64,000 nucleotides of DNA from NCBI GenBank assembly GCA_023525915.1, contig CP026657.1, forward strand, positions 2,194,001-2,258,000. Reading direction: 5' to 3'. The notes under the pieces were generated by a model that was given only the letters and a program-made list of their open reading frames with translations, searched no databases and was not told the origin of the DNA. The stretch's first letter is position 1, and every line of letters begins with the position of its first letter. Source of the stretch: Acetispira formosa (nom. nud.). Its GTDB lineage: Bacteria > Desulfobacterota > Desulfarculia > Adiutricales > Adiutricaceae. The translations under genes and the position numbers were made by a program. Shown piece after piece: positions 16,480-25,500 of this stretch.

Positions 16480-19400
16480 AAATTCTGTCCCTGCGCTTTA
16501 AGAACCTCAATTCCCTTCAGGGTGAATGGTTTATAGATTTCACCCATCCCGACTATGAGGAAAACGGCATCTTCGCTATCACCGGCCCCACCGGAGCGGG
16601 CAAAACCACCATCCTGGACGCCATTTGCCTGGCGCTCTACGGCCGCACTCCGCGCCTGGGAAAAATAACCAAAAGCCTCAACGAAATCATGTCCCGCCGC
16701 ACTGGCGAATGTTCGGCCGAGTTGATTTTTGAATCATCGTCCGGCCGTTTCCGCACTTCCTGGGCCCAGCATAAATCCCGCCGCAAACCGGGCGGGGAAC
16801 TTCAGGAGCCGCGCCATGAAATCGCCGACGACAAAACCGGGCAAGTTCTGGAATCGGCCCGCTCCAGAACCGAAATTGAAGTCATAAAAACAACCGGCAT
16901 GACCTTCACCCAGTTCACTCGCTCGATACTTTTGGCCCAGGGGGCGTTTTCCGCCTTTTTGGAGGCTCCCGCCGACGAGCGGGCCGGGCTTCTCGAGCAG
17001 ATTACCGGAACCGAGATTTACAGCCGCATCTCCATGAAAGTTCACGCGCGTAAAAATGAGGAATACGATAAGCTGCGGGCCATAGAGAAAGATCTGTCCA
17101 TAGCTCCGTCTTTTGGGCAAGACAGTGAGGAAACCCTGAACCTGGAGCGTGAGGCCGCCAAAAATGAAATGGCGGCCCTGGAGAATCTCTTGAGCGTAAA
17201 AAATCAGGCCGCCGCCAGGCTGGAAAATCTGGCCGCCCTGGAAAAACGTGCCGTCGAGCTGGAATCCAGACGGCTGGAACTGGCGGGGAAGTCTGAGGCG
17301 TTCCAAACGACGCGGGCCAGATTAAACGCCGACAGAGCCGCCGCCGCCCTTGACGGCCCCTACAGCCGTCTGAAAACCCTCCGCCAAAAGAGCGCGGAAA
17401 CGGCTGTTGAATTGAAAAAACTGGAAGAAGCCGTTGTCCCGGCCGAATCAGCTTTAGCGGCCCAGGCCGAACTCCTGGCCAAGGCCGAGGCCGCCCTGGC
17501 GGCGGCCCGTCTGGCCGATCAATCCGCGCGGCCGGTGATTAATCAGGCCCGTGAACTGGATGTGAAGATAGGCGAAATAGCCGGGCGAGTCAAACCCCTG
17601 GAGGATGAGCGGCTTACCCTGGTGGCCAGCCTCAGCGAATTAGAGAAAAAAAACACCGCCGCTGAAGAGTCTCTGGCCCGGTCAGTCAAGGAAAACGAGC
17701 TGCTCTCCGCCGCCCTGGCTTCAACCCGGGCCGATGCCGCCCTGCCCGCCTCTTTAGCCGCCATCGGCGAAAAGCTTCAGGCCGTCGAACAACTGCATAA
17801 GCGTTTCATGGAAAAAGCCGCCGCGTCCGAAATTTCTGAAAAGAAGCTTCTGGAGATTCGGGCTGGTTTTAACAGCCTCAGCCTCAAGAGTTTGTCATTA
17901 AAAAAAGAGACTGATGAAAAACAAAAAGAGAGGGATGACTGTCTCCAGAAATTTGATGAAAACATTTTGAGCGGACGGGAACTTTCCGCCTGGCACAATG
18001 ATTTGCGCCTTCTGGGCCGCCGGATAAATGATCTGGATAAACTGGTTCGCCTGACCCGTGATTTGGAAACGGCCCAAAAAAGCTTGAGCGATGTTGCCGC
18101 CAATCGGGAACAAGGTTCCAAAGAGCTGGAACAGTTGAAGGAAAAAATTGAAGCTGAAAATAAGCTTTTGAAATCTCTGACTGAGCAGTCGGAAGCCCTG
18201 GAGACGATTCGTCGATTGCGGATAGAAGTCAAAAGCCTGGAAAAGAGGCGGGCGGATCTTGAGCCAGGAGCACCATGCCCGCTGTGCGGCTCACCGGAGC
18301 ACCCCTGGAGCGGCCCCTCGGGCGCTCCGGCTTTTGATGATGCGGAACTGAAGCTGAAAGAAAACCAGACCGCCATAAAAATTAGTAATGACAAGGTGGT
18401 GAAGCTGAAAGAAAGAAGCGCCGCCCTCAATCAATCCATATTAGCGGCCGCCGCTGATTCTGAAAAGCTGAATCAGAGCATTTCCACGCTTAAAAATGAG
18501 CTGGACCGCTCCAGGCCGCAGTTTGAGAATCTCACCACCCTTGATTCCATGTCCGGGCATAAAGCCCAGCTCGAACGCGAAGCGGAAGCGATTGAGAAAA
18601 GATTGAACGCGGCGGCCAAGGCGGAAGAGATATTGAAGAGCATGGCGCAGGATCTGAGCGCACGCGCTAAATCGCTGGAAGAAATGGCCGCCCTCCTGGC
18701 CAGGGCTGAACTGGACTTAAACCGGGCCGATTTGGAACTGGCGCGGGATATAAAAGAGCGCGATTCACTTCGAGCGGATCTGGAAAAGGCGCTGGAAGAT
18801 TCCCGTAATTCCGTCTCGCCATATGGACTGGCTGATTTCGGACCTGAAAATGTCAAGACGGTTTTCCGGCAATTGGAACAGAGGAAAAACAAACGGCAAG
18901 CCGACGAAACCCAATCCGCCGCGTTGGCCCAATCCATAAAAGACCTGACTAACGAAATCGAATCAGCCCGTAAACTAATCCAGAAAGACAGGGCAACGGC
19001 GGACCGGCTGAAAGCGGAGGCCGCCGTTCTGGTTGGCGAGCAAATGCGTCTCCGCACTATCCGCCAGGGTTTGCTGGGAACCGATACTCCACAGGACCGT
19101 GAGCGGCAGCTCACCGAGAACACCAATCGGGCCGAGGAAGAAGTCAAGCGCACTGACCAGAGCTGTCATAAGGCCCGGCAGAACCTGGAGTCGCTGAAAA
19201 CCCGCAAAACCTCAGCCGCGCAAAATCTGGAGCTCCTGCACGTCGAGATTAAGGCCGCTGAAGACGATTTTAATCAAATGCTCCCGTCGGCTGGCTTTTC
19301 CGATGAAGCCTCATATCTGTCCGCGGCTCTCTCCCCTGAGGAGAAAGCCTCCGCGCTGGCCATTGAGAAAGAGCTGGCGGAAGCGCTGGCCATAAATGAG

Positions 19401-19655
19401 GCCGGCCTAATCGAAAACAAAGCGGCTATACTCTTGGAACAGAGCAATCGAACCAATGAGGGCAAACCGCTCCCGGAACTTCGGGCCGAAATGCAGGCCC
19501 TCTCTGAAAGCCGGGACAAACTTCAGGCCCGCCTTGGAGTTATTGAACAGAAAATAATCGAGCACCGCGAGGCGGCCCGTCTGAACCGGGAGTTATTAAG
19601 TCGGCGTGAGGCTCAAAAAAAGAATGCGGCCGCTGGGATCGTCTCCATGAGTTGA
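16476..19655 (+). CDS. sbcC: SbcC ATPase, N-terminal part and coiled coils (frame ends early)
   Basis: This frame gives 1059 residues. It contains Walker A GPTGAGKTTILDA (about residues 36-48), a Q-loop region (LLAQGAFSAFLEAP, about 148-161), long coiled coils, and the zinc hook CPLCGSPEHPW (about 601-611) that dimerises SbcC/Rad50. It stops at TGA 19653-19655 without signature motif or Walker B, so this frame alone cannot be a working ATPase. The missing C-terminal lobe continues in the -1 frame, with the family sequence WDRLHELIGSADGKK spanning the stop. Joined length would be about 1224 residues. Either a one-base indel in the A7 run or -1 frameshifting at 19615 explains this. Confidence 0.9.
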   Translation: MKILSLRFKNLNSLQGEWFIDFTHPDYEENGIFAITGPTGAGKTTILDAICLALYGRTPRLGKITKSLNEIMSRRTGECSAELIFESSSGRFRTSWAQHKSRRKPGGELQEPRHEIADDKTGQVLESARSRTEIEVIKTTGMTFTQFTRSILLAQGAFSAFLEAPADERAGLLEQITGTEIYSRISMKVHARKNEEYDKLRAIEKDLSIAPSFGQDSEETLNLEREAAKNEMAALENLLSVKNQAAARLENLAALEKRAVELESRRLELAGKSEAFQTTRARLNADRAAAALDGPYSRLKTLRQKSAETAVELKKLEEAVVPAESALAAQAELLAKAEAALAAARLADQSARPVINQARELDVKIGEIAGRVKPLEDERLTLVASLSELEKKNTAAEESLARSVKENELLSAALASTRADAALPASLAAIGEKLQAVEQLHKRFMEKAAASEISEKKLLEIRAGFNSLSLKSLSLKKETDEKQKERDDCLQKFDENILSGRELSAWHNDLRLLGRRINDLDKLVRLTRDLETAQKSLSDVAANREQGSKELEQLKEKIEAENKLLKSLTEQSEALETIRRLRIEVKSLEKRRADLEPGAPCPLCGSPEHPWSGPSGAPAFDDAELKLKENQTAIKISNDKVVKLKERSAALNQSILAAAADSEKLNQSISTLKNELDRSRPQFENLTTLDSMSGHKAQLEREAEAIEKRLNAAAKAEEILKSMAQDLSARAKSLEEMAALLARAELDLNRADLELARDIKERDSLRADLEKALEDSRNSVSPYGLADFGPENVKTVFRQLEQRKNKRQADETQSAALAQSIKDLTNEIESARKLIQKDRATADRLKAEAAVLVGEQMRLRTIRQGLLGTDTPQDRERQLTENTNRAEEEVKRTDQSCHKARQNLESLKTRKTSAAQNLELLHVEIKAAEDDFNQMLPSAGFSDEASYLSAALSPEEKASALAIEKELAEALAINEAGLIENKAAILLEQSNRTNEGKPLPELRAEMQALSESRDKLQARLGVIEQKIIEHREAARLNRELLSRREAQKKNAAAGIVSMS
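19615..19622 (+). other. A AAA AAG slippery heptamer / frameshift point in sbcC
   Basis: In the upstream frame the codons read CAA AAA AAG (19614-19622), which contains the heptamer A AAA AAG in the exact phase needed for -1 slippage, as in E. coli dnaX. After slippage the frame reads GAA TGC GGC CGC TGG GAT and continues without a stop to 20149. A GTGAGG lies 4 bases upstream and a GCGGCCGC palindrome a few bases downstream. A lost A in a homopolymer, real or from sequencing, would look the same. Confidence 0.6.
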
Positions 19656-20149
19656 TCGGCTCGGCCGACGGCAAGAAATACCGTCATTTCGCTCAAGGTC
19701 TGACATTTGAGGTTATGATGAGCCAGGCCAATCTCTGGCTGAGCCAGATGAGCGACCGTTATCTGCTCATCCGCGATACCCGCGAGCCGCTGGAATTAAA
19801 TGTTATCGACAACTATCAGGCCGGAGAAATCCGCACCACCAAAAACCTTTCCGGCGGTGAGCGGTTCATTGTCAGCCTGGCGCTGGCGCTGGGTTTATCG
19901 AAAATGGCCAGCCAGAATGTGCGGGTGGATTCCCTCTTTCTGGACGAGGGCTTCGGAACGCTGGACGAGGATTCTCTGGATACGGCCTTGGACGCCCTGT
20001 CCGCCCTCCGGCAGCACGGCAAGCTTATCGGAGTGATATCGCACGTCCCGGCCCTGAACGACCGCATACCCGTGCAAATAAAAGTCTCCCGCCTCCCTGG
20101 CGGCCTGGCGGCCATCACCGCCCCCGGACTGTCGGAAACGTTAGTTTGA
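19623..20149 (+). CDS. sbcC: SbcC ATPase, C-terminal lobe (-1 frame)
   Basis: This frame encodes the second ATPase half of SbcC: the family segment LIGSADGKKYRHFAQGLT, the ABC signature NLSGGERFIVSLALALGL, Walker B SLFLDEGFGTLDEDSLDTA and the H-loop IGVISHV. All catalytic residues are intact, which argues against old decay. A TTG at 19652 could start a separate 165-residue product, but it has no ribosome binding site and would omit conserved residues. The reading is open upstream of 19652 back through the A7 run. It should be read as the continuation of the preceding frame. Confidence 0.85.
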
Positions 20150-20169
20150 GGCGAGTTGCCACAGGCAAG

Positions 20170-20464
20170 CGTGTATCGTTTAAAGTTTCGCTATAACAGG
20201 CGACCGCCGCCGTGAGAAATGTTTTTGCCCGGTGAGGTTCCGGGGGTCTTTAGTCACCTCACCGGGCAAAAACATTTCTCACGGCGGCTGCCTGGTCGGC
20301 TTTCCCCCTGCCTGGAAAGTATGCATAGCTGAAGTGGGAGCCGGGAGCCGGGGATTGTTTTTTGTCCCGGCTCCGTGACTAAAGACCCCCGGAACGGAGC
20401 CGGGACAAAAAACAATCCCCGGCTCCCGGCGGGTTTGGCATGTTCGAAAACGCTTTACATGGTG
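20170..20464 (+). repeat. Repeat family A, full copy A-3 (two hairpins)
   Basis: The first hairpin (about 20205-20290) has arms CCGCCGTGAGAAATG / CATTTCTCACGGCGG and inner stem GCCCGGTGAGGT / ACCTCACCGGGC around TCCGGGGGTCTTTAGTC. The linker follows, then the second hairpin (about 20340-20430) with GGATTGTTTTTTGTCCCGG / CCGGGACAAAAAACAATCC around GTGACTAAAGACCCCCGG. Both stems are essentially perfect. The copy lies between convergent sbcC and the MORN lipoprotein gene and fills the whole 315-base gap. Confidence 0.88.
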
Positions 20465-21559
20465 CTAGCTTAATTCCAGAATGAAAGGCCTTTTGATTGT
20501 CAGGCGCACCGCTTCTCTTTTTCCTTCCCGCTCAAAAGCGACGGTCAGGGTCAGGGGATAGGCGGTGGCCGGGATATCCTCAATGCTCCCGTTCAGATAC
20601 AAATCGCTCCCGTCCGGTGTTTTTCTGGCCGGGTGGCGCATCAGACCGATGGTGAACGAGCGGCCGCCCGCTTCACTGATTTCCACATTTTTCGCGTCTT
20701 CCGGCGGAATGATCGTCAAAAATCCTTCAGCCGGCCGGTCATTGGCATAACCGCCAACTTCCACGGTTCCGACAATGATCAGACGCGTATACTGACAGTG
20801 CGGATCTCTCAGTTCGTATTCAGCGTCATCTTCCAGCCATTGCTCCCTGGTCCCGCCATAGGGCCGCCCCAGGAACCACAGCCCCTTGTAGGTGACTTCC
20901 CCGGTGGACAGATCGGTTTCCGTGCCCTGCCCGTGGAACTCCGTCTTTTTTAATTCACCCTTATATTCTGTCGGGCTGGCCCCTATCATATAAAAATCGT
21001 AATCGTTGAAAACGCCCCGGCCTTCCATTTCGTCATAATTAAACTCTCCCGTATAGACGAAACTGTTGGACAAGCCCTGTCCATTGCGCGAGAGGTAATG
21101 CCCGTAGCCATGCCACATGCCTTCAGAAAATCCCCCCTCATAACGCTGGAGCAGCAAATCGTCACCCATATATTTTATCATCAGCCGGCCCTCGCCGTCC
21201 ATGACCTGATAGGTCTGCCCGTCAATGGCGGTGACGGTTTTGGTCCCGCCCTCCCAGATGAAATTGAAGGGCAGCTCATAATTGGTAAAATAGCCGGTGA
21301 CGCCATCGGGATTGGTGAAGTAGCCGTTGGTGTGGCCGGATGAATTGACGGCCGCCGCCGCGTCGAGAAATTTGGCTTCGAGCTCGGTCGGCCTGAACGG
21401 CTCCACCGCTTCGGCGTTCAGAACTTCAGCCTGAACGTGTTCGGCCACTTCTTCCATGGCCGTTTCAGGCTCGGCGGGCGGCTCATCCTGGTTGGAGCCG
21501 CCGCAGGCGAACAAAAAAAGCGTCAATAAAATTACCAGCGGAATTCGCGAAATTTTCAT
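20465..21559 (-). CDS. MORN-repeat lipoprotein
   Basis: This 364-residue protein has a lipoprotein signal (lipobox LFAC, Cys19) and a Glu/Pro-rich linker (to about residue 45). At least four MORN-like repeats lie between about 135 and 240: YEGGFSEGMWHGYGHY, YTGEFNYDEMEGRGVF, YKGELKKTEFHGQGT and YKGLWFLGRPYG. MORN motifs make beta-hairpin arrays used in lipid or protein binding. The C-terminal 130 residues are a beta-rich region without a recognised family. It lies 7 bases after lnt, so it is likely expressed with the machinery that would lipidate it. Role unknown. Confidence 0.75.
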   Translation of the reverse strand: MKISRIPLVILLTLFLFACGGSNQDEPPAEPETAMEEVAEHVQAEVLNAEAVEPFRPTELEAKFLDAAAAVNSSGHTNGYFTNPDGVTGYFTNYELPFNFIWEGGTKTVTAIDGQTYQVMDGEGRLMIKYMGDDLLLQRYEGGFSEGMWHGYGHYLSRNGQGLSNSFVYTGEFNYDEMEGRGVFNDYDFYMIGASPTEYKGELKKTEFHGQGTETDLSTGEVTYKGLWFLGRPYGGTREQWLEDDAEYELRDPHCQYTRLIIVGTVEVGGYANDRPAEGFLTIIPPEDAKNVEISEAGGRSFTIGLMRHPARKTPDGSDLYLNGSIEDIPATAYPLTLTVAFEREGKREAVRLTIKRPFILELS

Positions 21560-21566
21560 AACGGCG

Positions 21567-23183
21567 TCACTTTCTGAAATAGCGGACTATGGCCAGAAGG
21601 CCGGTCAGGGCCGCCAGAATCGGGGCCAGCATATTTCCCTGGCGGACAAAGGGTGTGGTTATCAGATTTTCGCTTTTTATTATGGGCGCGTCCATCGGGA
21701 AAGCCCCCACATCATAAAGTTGGCTGGCCTGAACAATGCGGCCTGATGGATAGACCAGAGCGCTTATGCCGGTGTTTCCGGCCCTCACCAGCGGCCGCCT
21801 GGTCTCAATGGCCCGCATGGAAGATTGCAGAAGATGCTGTTCCGGGGCCCGGCTGCGGCCGAACCAGCCATCGTTAGTGGGCACTATCAGAAGCTCGGCC
21901 CCCTCCCGCACCCGGTCGCGCCCGATGTAGGGAAAGGTCGATTCAAAACAGATCATCACCCCCAGCTTCACTTGCGGCGGCAGCCCGTCACCGGAAACCG
22001 GCACGCTTATCAGCGGACGCGCCTCCCCGCCGCTGAAATTTCCGGCCGCCCCTATCAGCCCCTGCATGAAAGCCCATTTCAGAAACGGCAGCCAGTCCAG
22101 CGGCAGATATTCACCAAAGGGCACCAAATGCATTTTATCGTAATAGGCCAAGAGGTCGCCGCCGTCCAGAAGGATCATGCGGTTGTGAAGCTTGTCCATG
22201 TTCGGCCAGGCTCCGCCCAGGCCGGCTACGCCAGTCAGAATCAGGCTGTCGGTATCGGCGCTCAGCTCCCTCAGCCACTCAGTTTCAGCGTAATCAAAAT
22301 CCAGCACAAAGGGCATGGCCGTTTCCGGCCATAAAATCAGCCACGGCTTCAAACGGTCGGCCTCCTCATTGAGGCCCTCGTATTTGCTGAAAAGGCGGTC
22401 GCGATATTCAGCGTCCCATTTATCCATCTGCTCGGTTGAGGGCTGAACCACCGCCACCGTGCGGGCCGGTGACGACAGGGCGATATCTTCCCATTTTCCA
22501 TACTGCATCCGCCCATAGGCAAAGAGCGCGCCGATTATGACCAGCGCCCCTATCAGATATGGAAGAATCGCCCCGCTCCTCTCGCGTCGGTTCAGCCAGG
22601 CCGAGGCCAGAAAGAAATTGACCATGGCCACGAAGAAACCCAGCCCGTAAATGCCCACCAGATCCGCCGCCTGGGCCATTTCAGGAAAAATGGCCAGGGG
22701 ACCGGCCAGCGGCGTCCAGTTGAAGCCGGTCAGCACCCAGTTTTTCAGCCAGTCCAGCCCGCACCAGGTGATGGAGCCCAAGACGGAAAAACTAAGCCGG
22801 TCAATGGCGGGCATGGTGATAATCCAGCCGAAAAAGCCCTGGAACAGGCCCAGAAAGGCACACAAAAGGAACAGAACGCCCCAGCCGACCACCGGCCCCA
22901 GACCGCCGTAGCCGCTCATGACGTCCGCCAGCCAGGGGAGGGTGCACATTCCCAGGCTGAGGCCGTAAACCCAACCCAGAAAAAAACCGCGTTTGCCGCT
23001 CTGTTCATTAACCGCCAGGATAAGGGGAACCAGGGCCACCAGACACAGCGGCCACAACCCCGGCCAGGGCCAGGAAAGGGTTTGCAGAACGCCGCCGAGC
23101 GCGGCCAGAATAACGGATGGTAAGAGAGACGGTTTCGGCCGTTTAAAGGAGAGACCTTTCTGTTTTCGCAAACCCTTGCCCAT
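21567..23183 (-). CDS. lnt: Apolipoprotein N-acyltransferase
   Basis: This 538-residue protein has about eight hydrophobic segments in its first 230 residues, then a nitrilase-like periplasmic domain. The catalytic triad is visible as Glu in LWPETAMPF, Lys in KMHLVPFGEYLP and Cys in VMICFESTFPY. Lnt adds the third acyl chain to the N-terminal Cys of lipoproteins in the inner membrane, the last step of maturation in Gram-negative bacteria. The lgt gene ends 3 bases upstream and a lipoprotein gene follows 7 bases downstream, forming a lipoprotein-maturation operon. Confidence 0.95.
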   Translation of the reverse strand: MGKGLRKQKGLSFKRPKPSLLPSVILAALGGVLQTLSWPWPGLWPLCLVALVPLILAVNEQSGKRGFFLGWVYGLSLGMCTLPWLADVMSGYGGLGPVVGWGVLFLLCAFLGLFQGFFGWIITMPAIDRLSFSVLGSITWCGLDWLKNWVLTGFNWTPLAGPLAIFPEMAQAADLVGIYGLGFFVAMVNFFLASAWLNRRERSGAILPYLIGALVIIGALFAYGRMQYGKWEDIALSSPARTVAVVQPSTEQMDKWDAEYRDRLFSKYEGLNEEADRLKPWLILWPETAMPFVLDFDYAETEWLRELSADTDSLILTGVAGLGGAWPNMDKLHNRMILLDGGDLLAYYDKMHLVPFGEYLPLDWLPFLKWAFMQGLIGAAGNFSGGEARPLISVPVSGDGLPPQVKLGVMICFESTFPYIGRDRVREGAELLIVPTNDGWFGRSRAPEQHLLQSSMRAIETRRPLVRAGNTGISALVYPSGRIVQASQLYDVGAFPMDAPIIKSENLITTPFVRQGNMLAPILAALTGLLAIVRYFRK

Positions 23184-23186
23184 GCT

Positions 23187-24014
23187 TCACCTCCGGGCTC
23201 CCGGAGCGGGCTGCCTCTGATTGATTTTCATGACGTAAAACAGAAGCCCCAGCCCCAAGGCCAGGCCCGGCAGAGACAAAAGCTGCCCGCGCGATAAAAT
23301 GAAGCTGTCCACCAGACCATGCCTTTCCTTGATGAATTCGACCAGAAAGCGGCCGGTGAAATAGAGAATGAGGAAAGCGGCGGACAAAGCGCCGGTGGGC
23401 CGTTTTTCCCCGCCCAACCGTCTGTCCAGCCACAACAGGGCGGCCAGGACGGCCAGCCCCAGCCCGAATTCAGCCAGTTGGCTGGGGTATCTGGCCGGGG
23501 TCAGTTCCGGGGGCAACCCGTCGAATCTGGGAAAACGAATGCCAAAGGGGCCGTCGGTCACGCGGCCGACGATTTCTGAATTGAGGAAATTGCCGAGCCG
23601 GACCAGGGCCGCGCCCAGGGCGGCGGAAAAGGAGAAGCGGTCGCAGGTGTCCCAGAAAGGCCGTTTCCATTTATGTGAATGATAATAGAGGGCGATAATG
23701 AGGCCGATGGTGGCCCCGTGGCTGGCCAGCCCTCCCTCCCAGACCCGAAAAAGCCAAGCCGGGTCGTGCATAAATTTATCAAAATTATAAAAAAAGACGT
23801 GCCCCAGCCTTGCGCCCAGAAGCACGCCCAGCGCGCCGGGCAGAATGAAAGCGAAAGCTTCGTCCTCCGTGCCGCGTCCGCGAACAATCTGCCAGCGGAA
23901 AAAGAAAAATCCGCCGATAAGGACCAGGCCGAAAATAATGCCGTAATATCTGATCGGCAGGCCGACAAAAGGTAGAGTGAATGCGATAGGGTCCGCATCC
24001 CATATTGGGGCCAT
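23187..24014 (-). CDS. lgt: Prolipoprotein diacylglyceryl transferase
   Basis: This 275-residue inner-membrane enzyme transfers diacylglycerol from phosphatidylglycerol to the lipobox Cys, the first step of lipoprotein maturation. The Lgt signature is present: EGGLASHGATIG (near residue 90) and VRLGNFLNSEIVGRVTD (near 128-144), with the catalytic His, Arg and Asn residues. About seven hydrophobic segments are visible. The start is taken at 24014 (MAPIWDADPIAF), with AGGA upstream. A GTG at 24050 would add 12 polar residues not typical of the family. It is the first gene of the lgt-lnt-lipoprotein operon. Confidence 0.95.
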   Translation of the reverse strand: MAPIWDADPIAFTLPFVGLPIRYYGIIFGLVLIGGFFFFRWQIVRGRGTEDEAFAFILPGALGVLLGARLGHVFFYNFDKFMHDPAWLFRVWEGGLASHGATIGLIIALYYHSHKWKRPFWDTCDRFSFSAALGAALVRLGNFLNSEIVGRVTDGPFGIRFPRFDGLPPELTPARYPSQLAEFGLGLAVLAALLWLDRRLGGEKRPTGALSAAFLILYFTGRFLVEFIKERHGLVDSFILSRGQLLSLPGLALGLGLLFYVMKINQRQPAPGARR

Positions 24015-24148
24015 AATTATATTCCTATTGTTGTAATGAGAGTCCACCAAACCAATTTATGTTATAAATCATTCCCCCCCCAATGGTCAAGCCGGGCAGG
24101 GCCCGGACCCCACGTCTGGGTGGCTTCTTCCCGTAATAGTTGATTTTG

Positions 24149-24180
24149 GCGGCCATCATCGTGTTAAGAGCGGTGCCCCC
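24149..24180 (+). repeat. Short dispersed repeat F, copy 1
   Basis: GGCGGCCATCATCGT followed by T-AAGAGCG-TGCCCCC recurs at 59083-59115 with few differences. The copy lies in the 243-base gap upstream of lgt. Nothing else recognisable was found in that gap. Confidence 0.5.
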
Positions 24181-24257
24181 TTGGGCTATGGGAATGGCAT
24201 AACCAGCATTTAGAGGAACATCCGCAAATGGCTGGACTCAGGGACACTAACCGAACT

Positions 24258-24758
24258 CTAAAAGTAAAACAGACCGAAAGCAATGGAAGCGATGATAATC
24301 ACCAAACCAAGAATCACACCTATCCAATCGGAAGTCGGTGACGGGCAGTGACAAAGCGATTGATGCCGCAAGCGAATAGCTGAAGGTACAATGAAAATTG
24401 AAAGGGCGGGAAAAGTGCCGCCAACAAAAGCGCAGAGCATTTGACTGCCAGATAGTCTCCATACCAGCCATATTAAAAAAAAAGTCGTGCCGCCCACAGC
24501 CGGCAAGTAAGGCCCGGTGCGCGAAACTCCCCGCTCCCAGGCTTCTCCGGTAAAAGCCATCAACCCAAAGCGACTGAAAACCATGAACATATGTGTCATT
24601 GAGGCGATATAGAACAGGGCGCATGGAAGGAAAATGGCTGTGAGACCCATTGTGGAGTGACCGGGAGATCCTTTCGGGAAAAAAAGAAAAACGACACCCC
24701 ACAATAGGCCCATCAAAACCCCGCAGGATATCGATGCGATAGTCCAGAATTTTTTCAT
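24258..24758 (-). CDS. Small integral membrane protein of unknown function
   Basis: This 166-residue protein has about five hydrophobic segments (near residues 8-28, 39-60, 88-104, 110-128 and 145-165) separated by short loops. No family is recognised. An overlapping frame on the same strand gives a less hydrophobic product and is rejected. It is a lone gene between lgt and tenA, with codon use less GC-biased than its neighbours, which could mean a different origin. A segment HQSLCHCPSPTS near residue 132 is Cys/His-containing. Confidence 0.5.
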   Translation of the reverse strand: MKKFWTIASISCGVLMGLLWGVVFLFFPKGSPGHSTMGLTAIFLPCALFYIASMTHMFMVFSRFGLMAFTGEAWERGVSRTGPYLPAVGGTTFFLIWLVWRLSGSQMLCAFVGGTFPALSIFIVPSAIRLRHQSLCHCPSPTSDWIGVILGLVIIIASIAFGLFYF

Positions 24759-24804
24759 GGGGGCGACTCCGCTGGCTGCAACAATATGTTCCTGATTAAC
24801 GCCC

Positions 24805-25458
24805 CTAAATATCCCACTTTTCCAGCTTATAGGCGCTGTCCCAGAACATCCACTCCATCCGCGAACAGACCACGAAAGCCTCCGTCATTTCCCGGCGGCC
24901 GGCTTCATTGGTGTGGGCGGCCATTTCGTCGCCAATGGCCAGAGCGCGCGTCACGGCCTGCCCGTATTCCACGCCGCCATAGGTGTCTATCCAGCTTTGA
25001 TAAGGGTTGCCGGGCGCGATTTCTCCGGCCAGGATATGGTCGCCCACCGCCTTGTAAATCCAGAAGCAGGGCAGCACCGTGGCCACCGCCACTTTCAGTG
25101 AGTCCACCGCCAGTTGACGAAGCATGAAAGAGGTATACAAAAGGCAGGTGGGCGAAATGGGCGGCAAATTCTCCAGCGAACCGAGATAGGCCTTGTGCAG
25201 GGCCTTTTCCACTTCCATGGTGTCACCGGCAAAAGAAAGAAAGGCGGAAACATGTTCCGGCTTCTGGCACTTGGAGGCAATCCCGGCCAGGGTGCGGCCG
25301 AAATCAGCCAGATATATGGCGTCCTGACGCAGATAGAACAGGAATTTTTCCTTCGGCAGGGTGCCGTCCATCAATTCAGTAATGAAGGGGTGGGCGATAA
25401 TTTTATCGAAGATGGGTAAAATGGCCCGTCTGGCCGTCGTGCTCCATTTGGCGGTCAT
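24805..25458 (-). CDS. tenA: TenA-family protein (thiaminase II / aminopyrimidine aminohydrolase)
   Basis: This 217-residue all-helical protein matches TenA. FLFYLRQDAIYLADF (about residues 39-53) contains the conserved Asp and Tyr. ATVLPCFWIYKAVGD (about 126-140) contains the catalytic Cys. MEWMFWDSAYKLEKW at the end contains the catalytic Glu. TenA hydrolyses aminomethylpyrimidine derivatives in thiamine salvage. The ATG at 25458 follows GGAGG. The frame is open 68 codons further upstream, but that part is repeat A-4 read as protein. No thiamine riboswitch was seen upstream. Confidence 0.85.
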   Translation of the reverse strand: MTAKWSTTARRAILPIFDKIIAHPFITELMDGTLPKEKFLFYLRQDAIYLADFGRTLAGIASKCQKPEHVSAFLSFAGDTMEVEKALHKAYLGSLENLPPISPTCLLYTSFMLRQLAVDSLKVAVATVLPCFWIYKAVGDHILAGEIAPGNPYQSWIDTYGGVEYGQAVTRALAIGDEMAAHTNEAGRREMTEAFVVCSRMEWMFWDSAYKLEKWDI

Positions 25459-25500
25459 GAAATTGCCTCCGGCAGGCCAGAGCTTCGGCCCGCCTGAAAA

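Noticed and set aside
24247..24702. Alternative 151-codon frame overlapping the small membrane protein
   Set aside because: The sequence is less hydrophobic, ends in another frame and has an atypical composition. The 24258-24758 frame has regular membrane segments.
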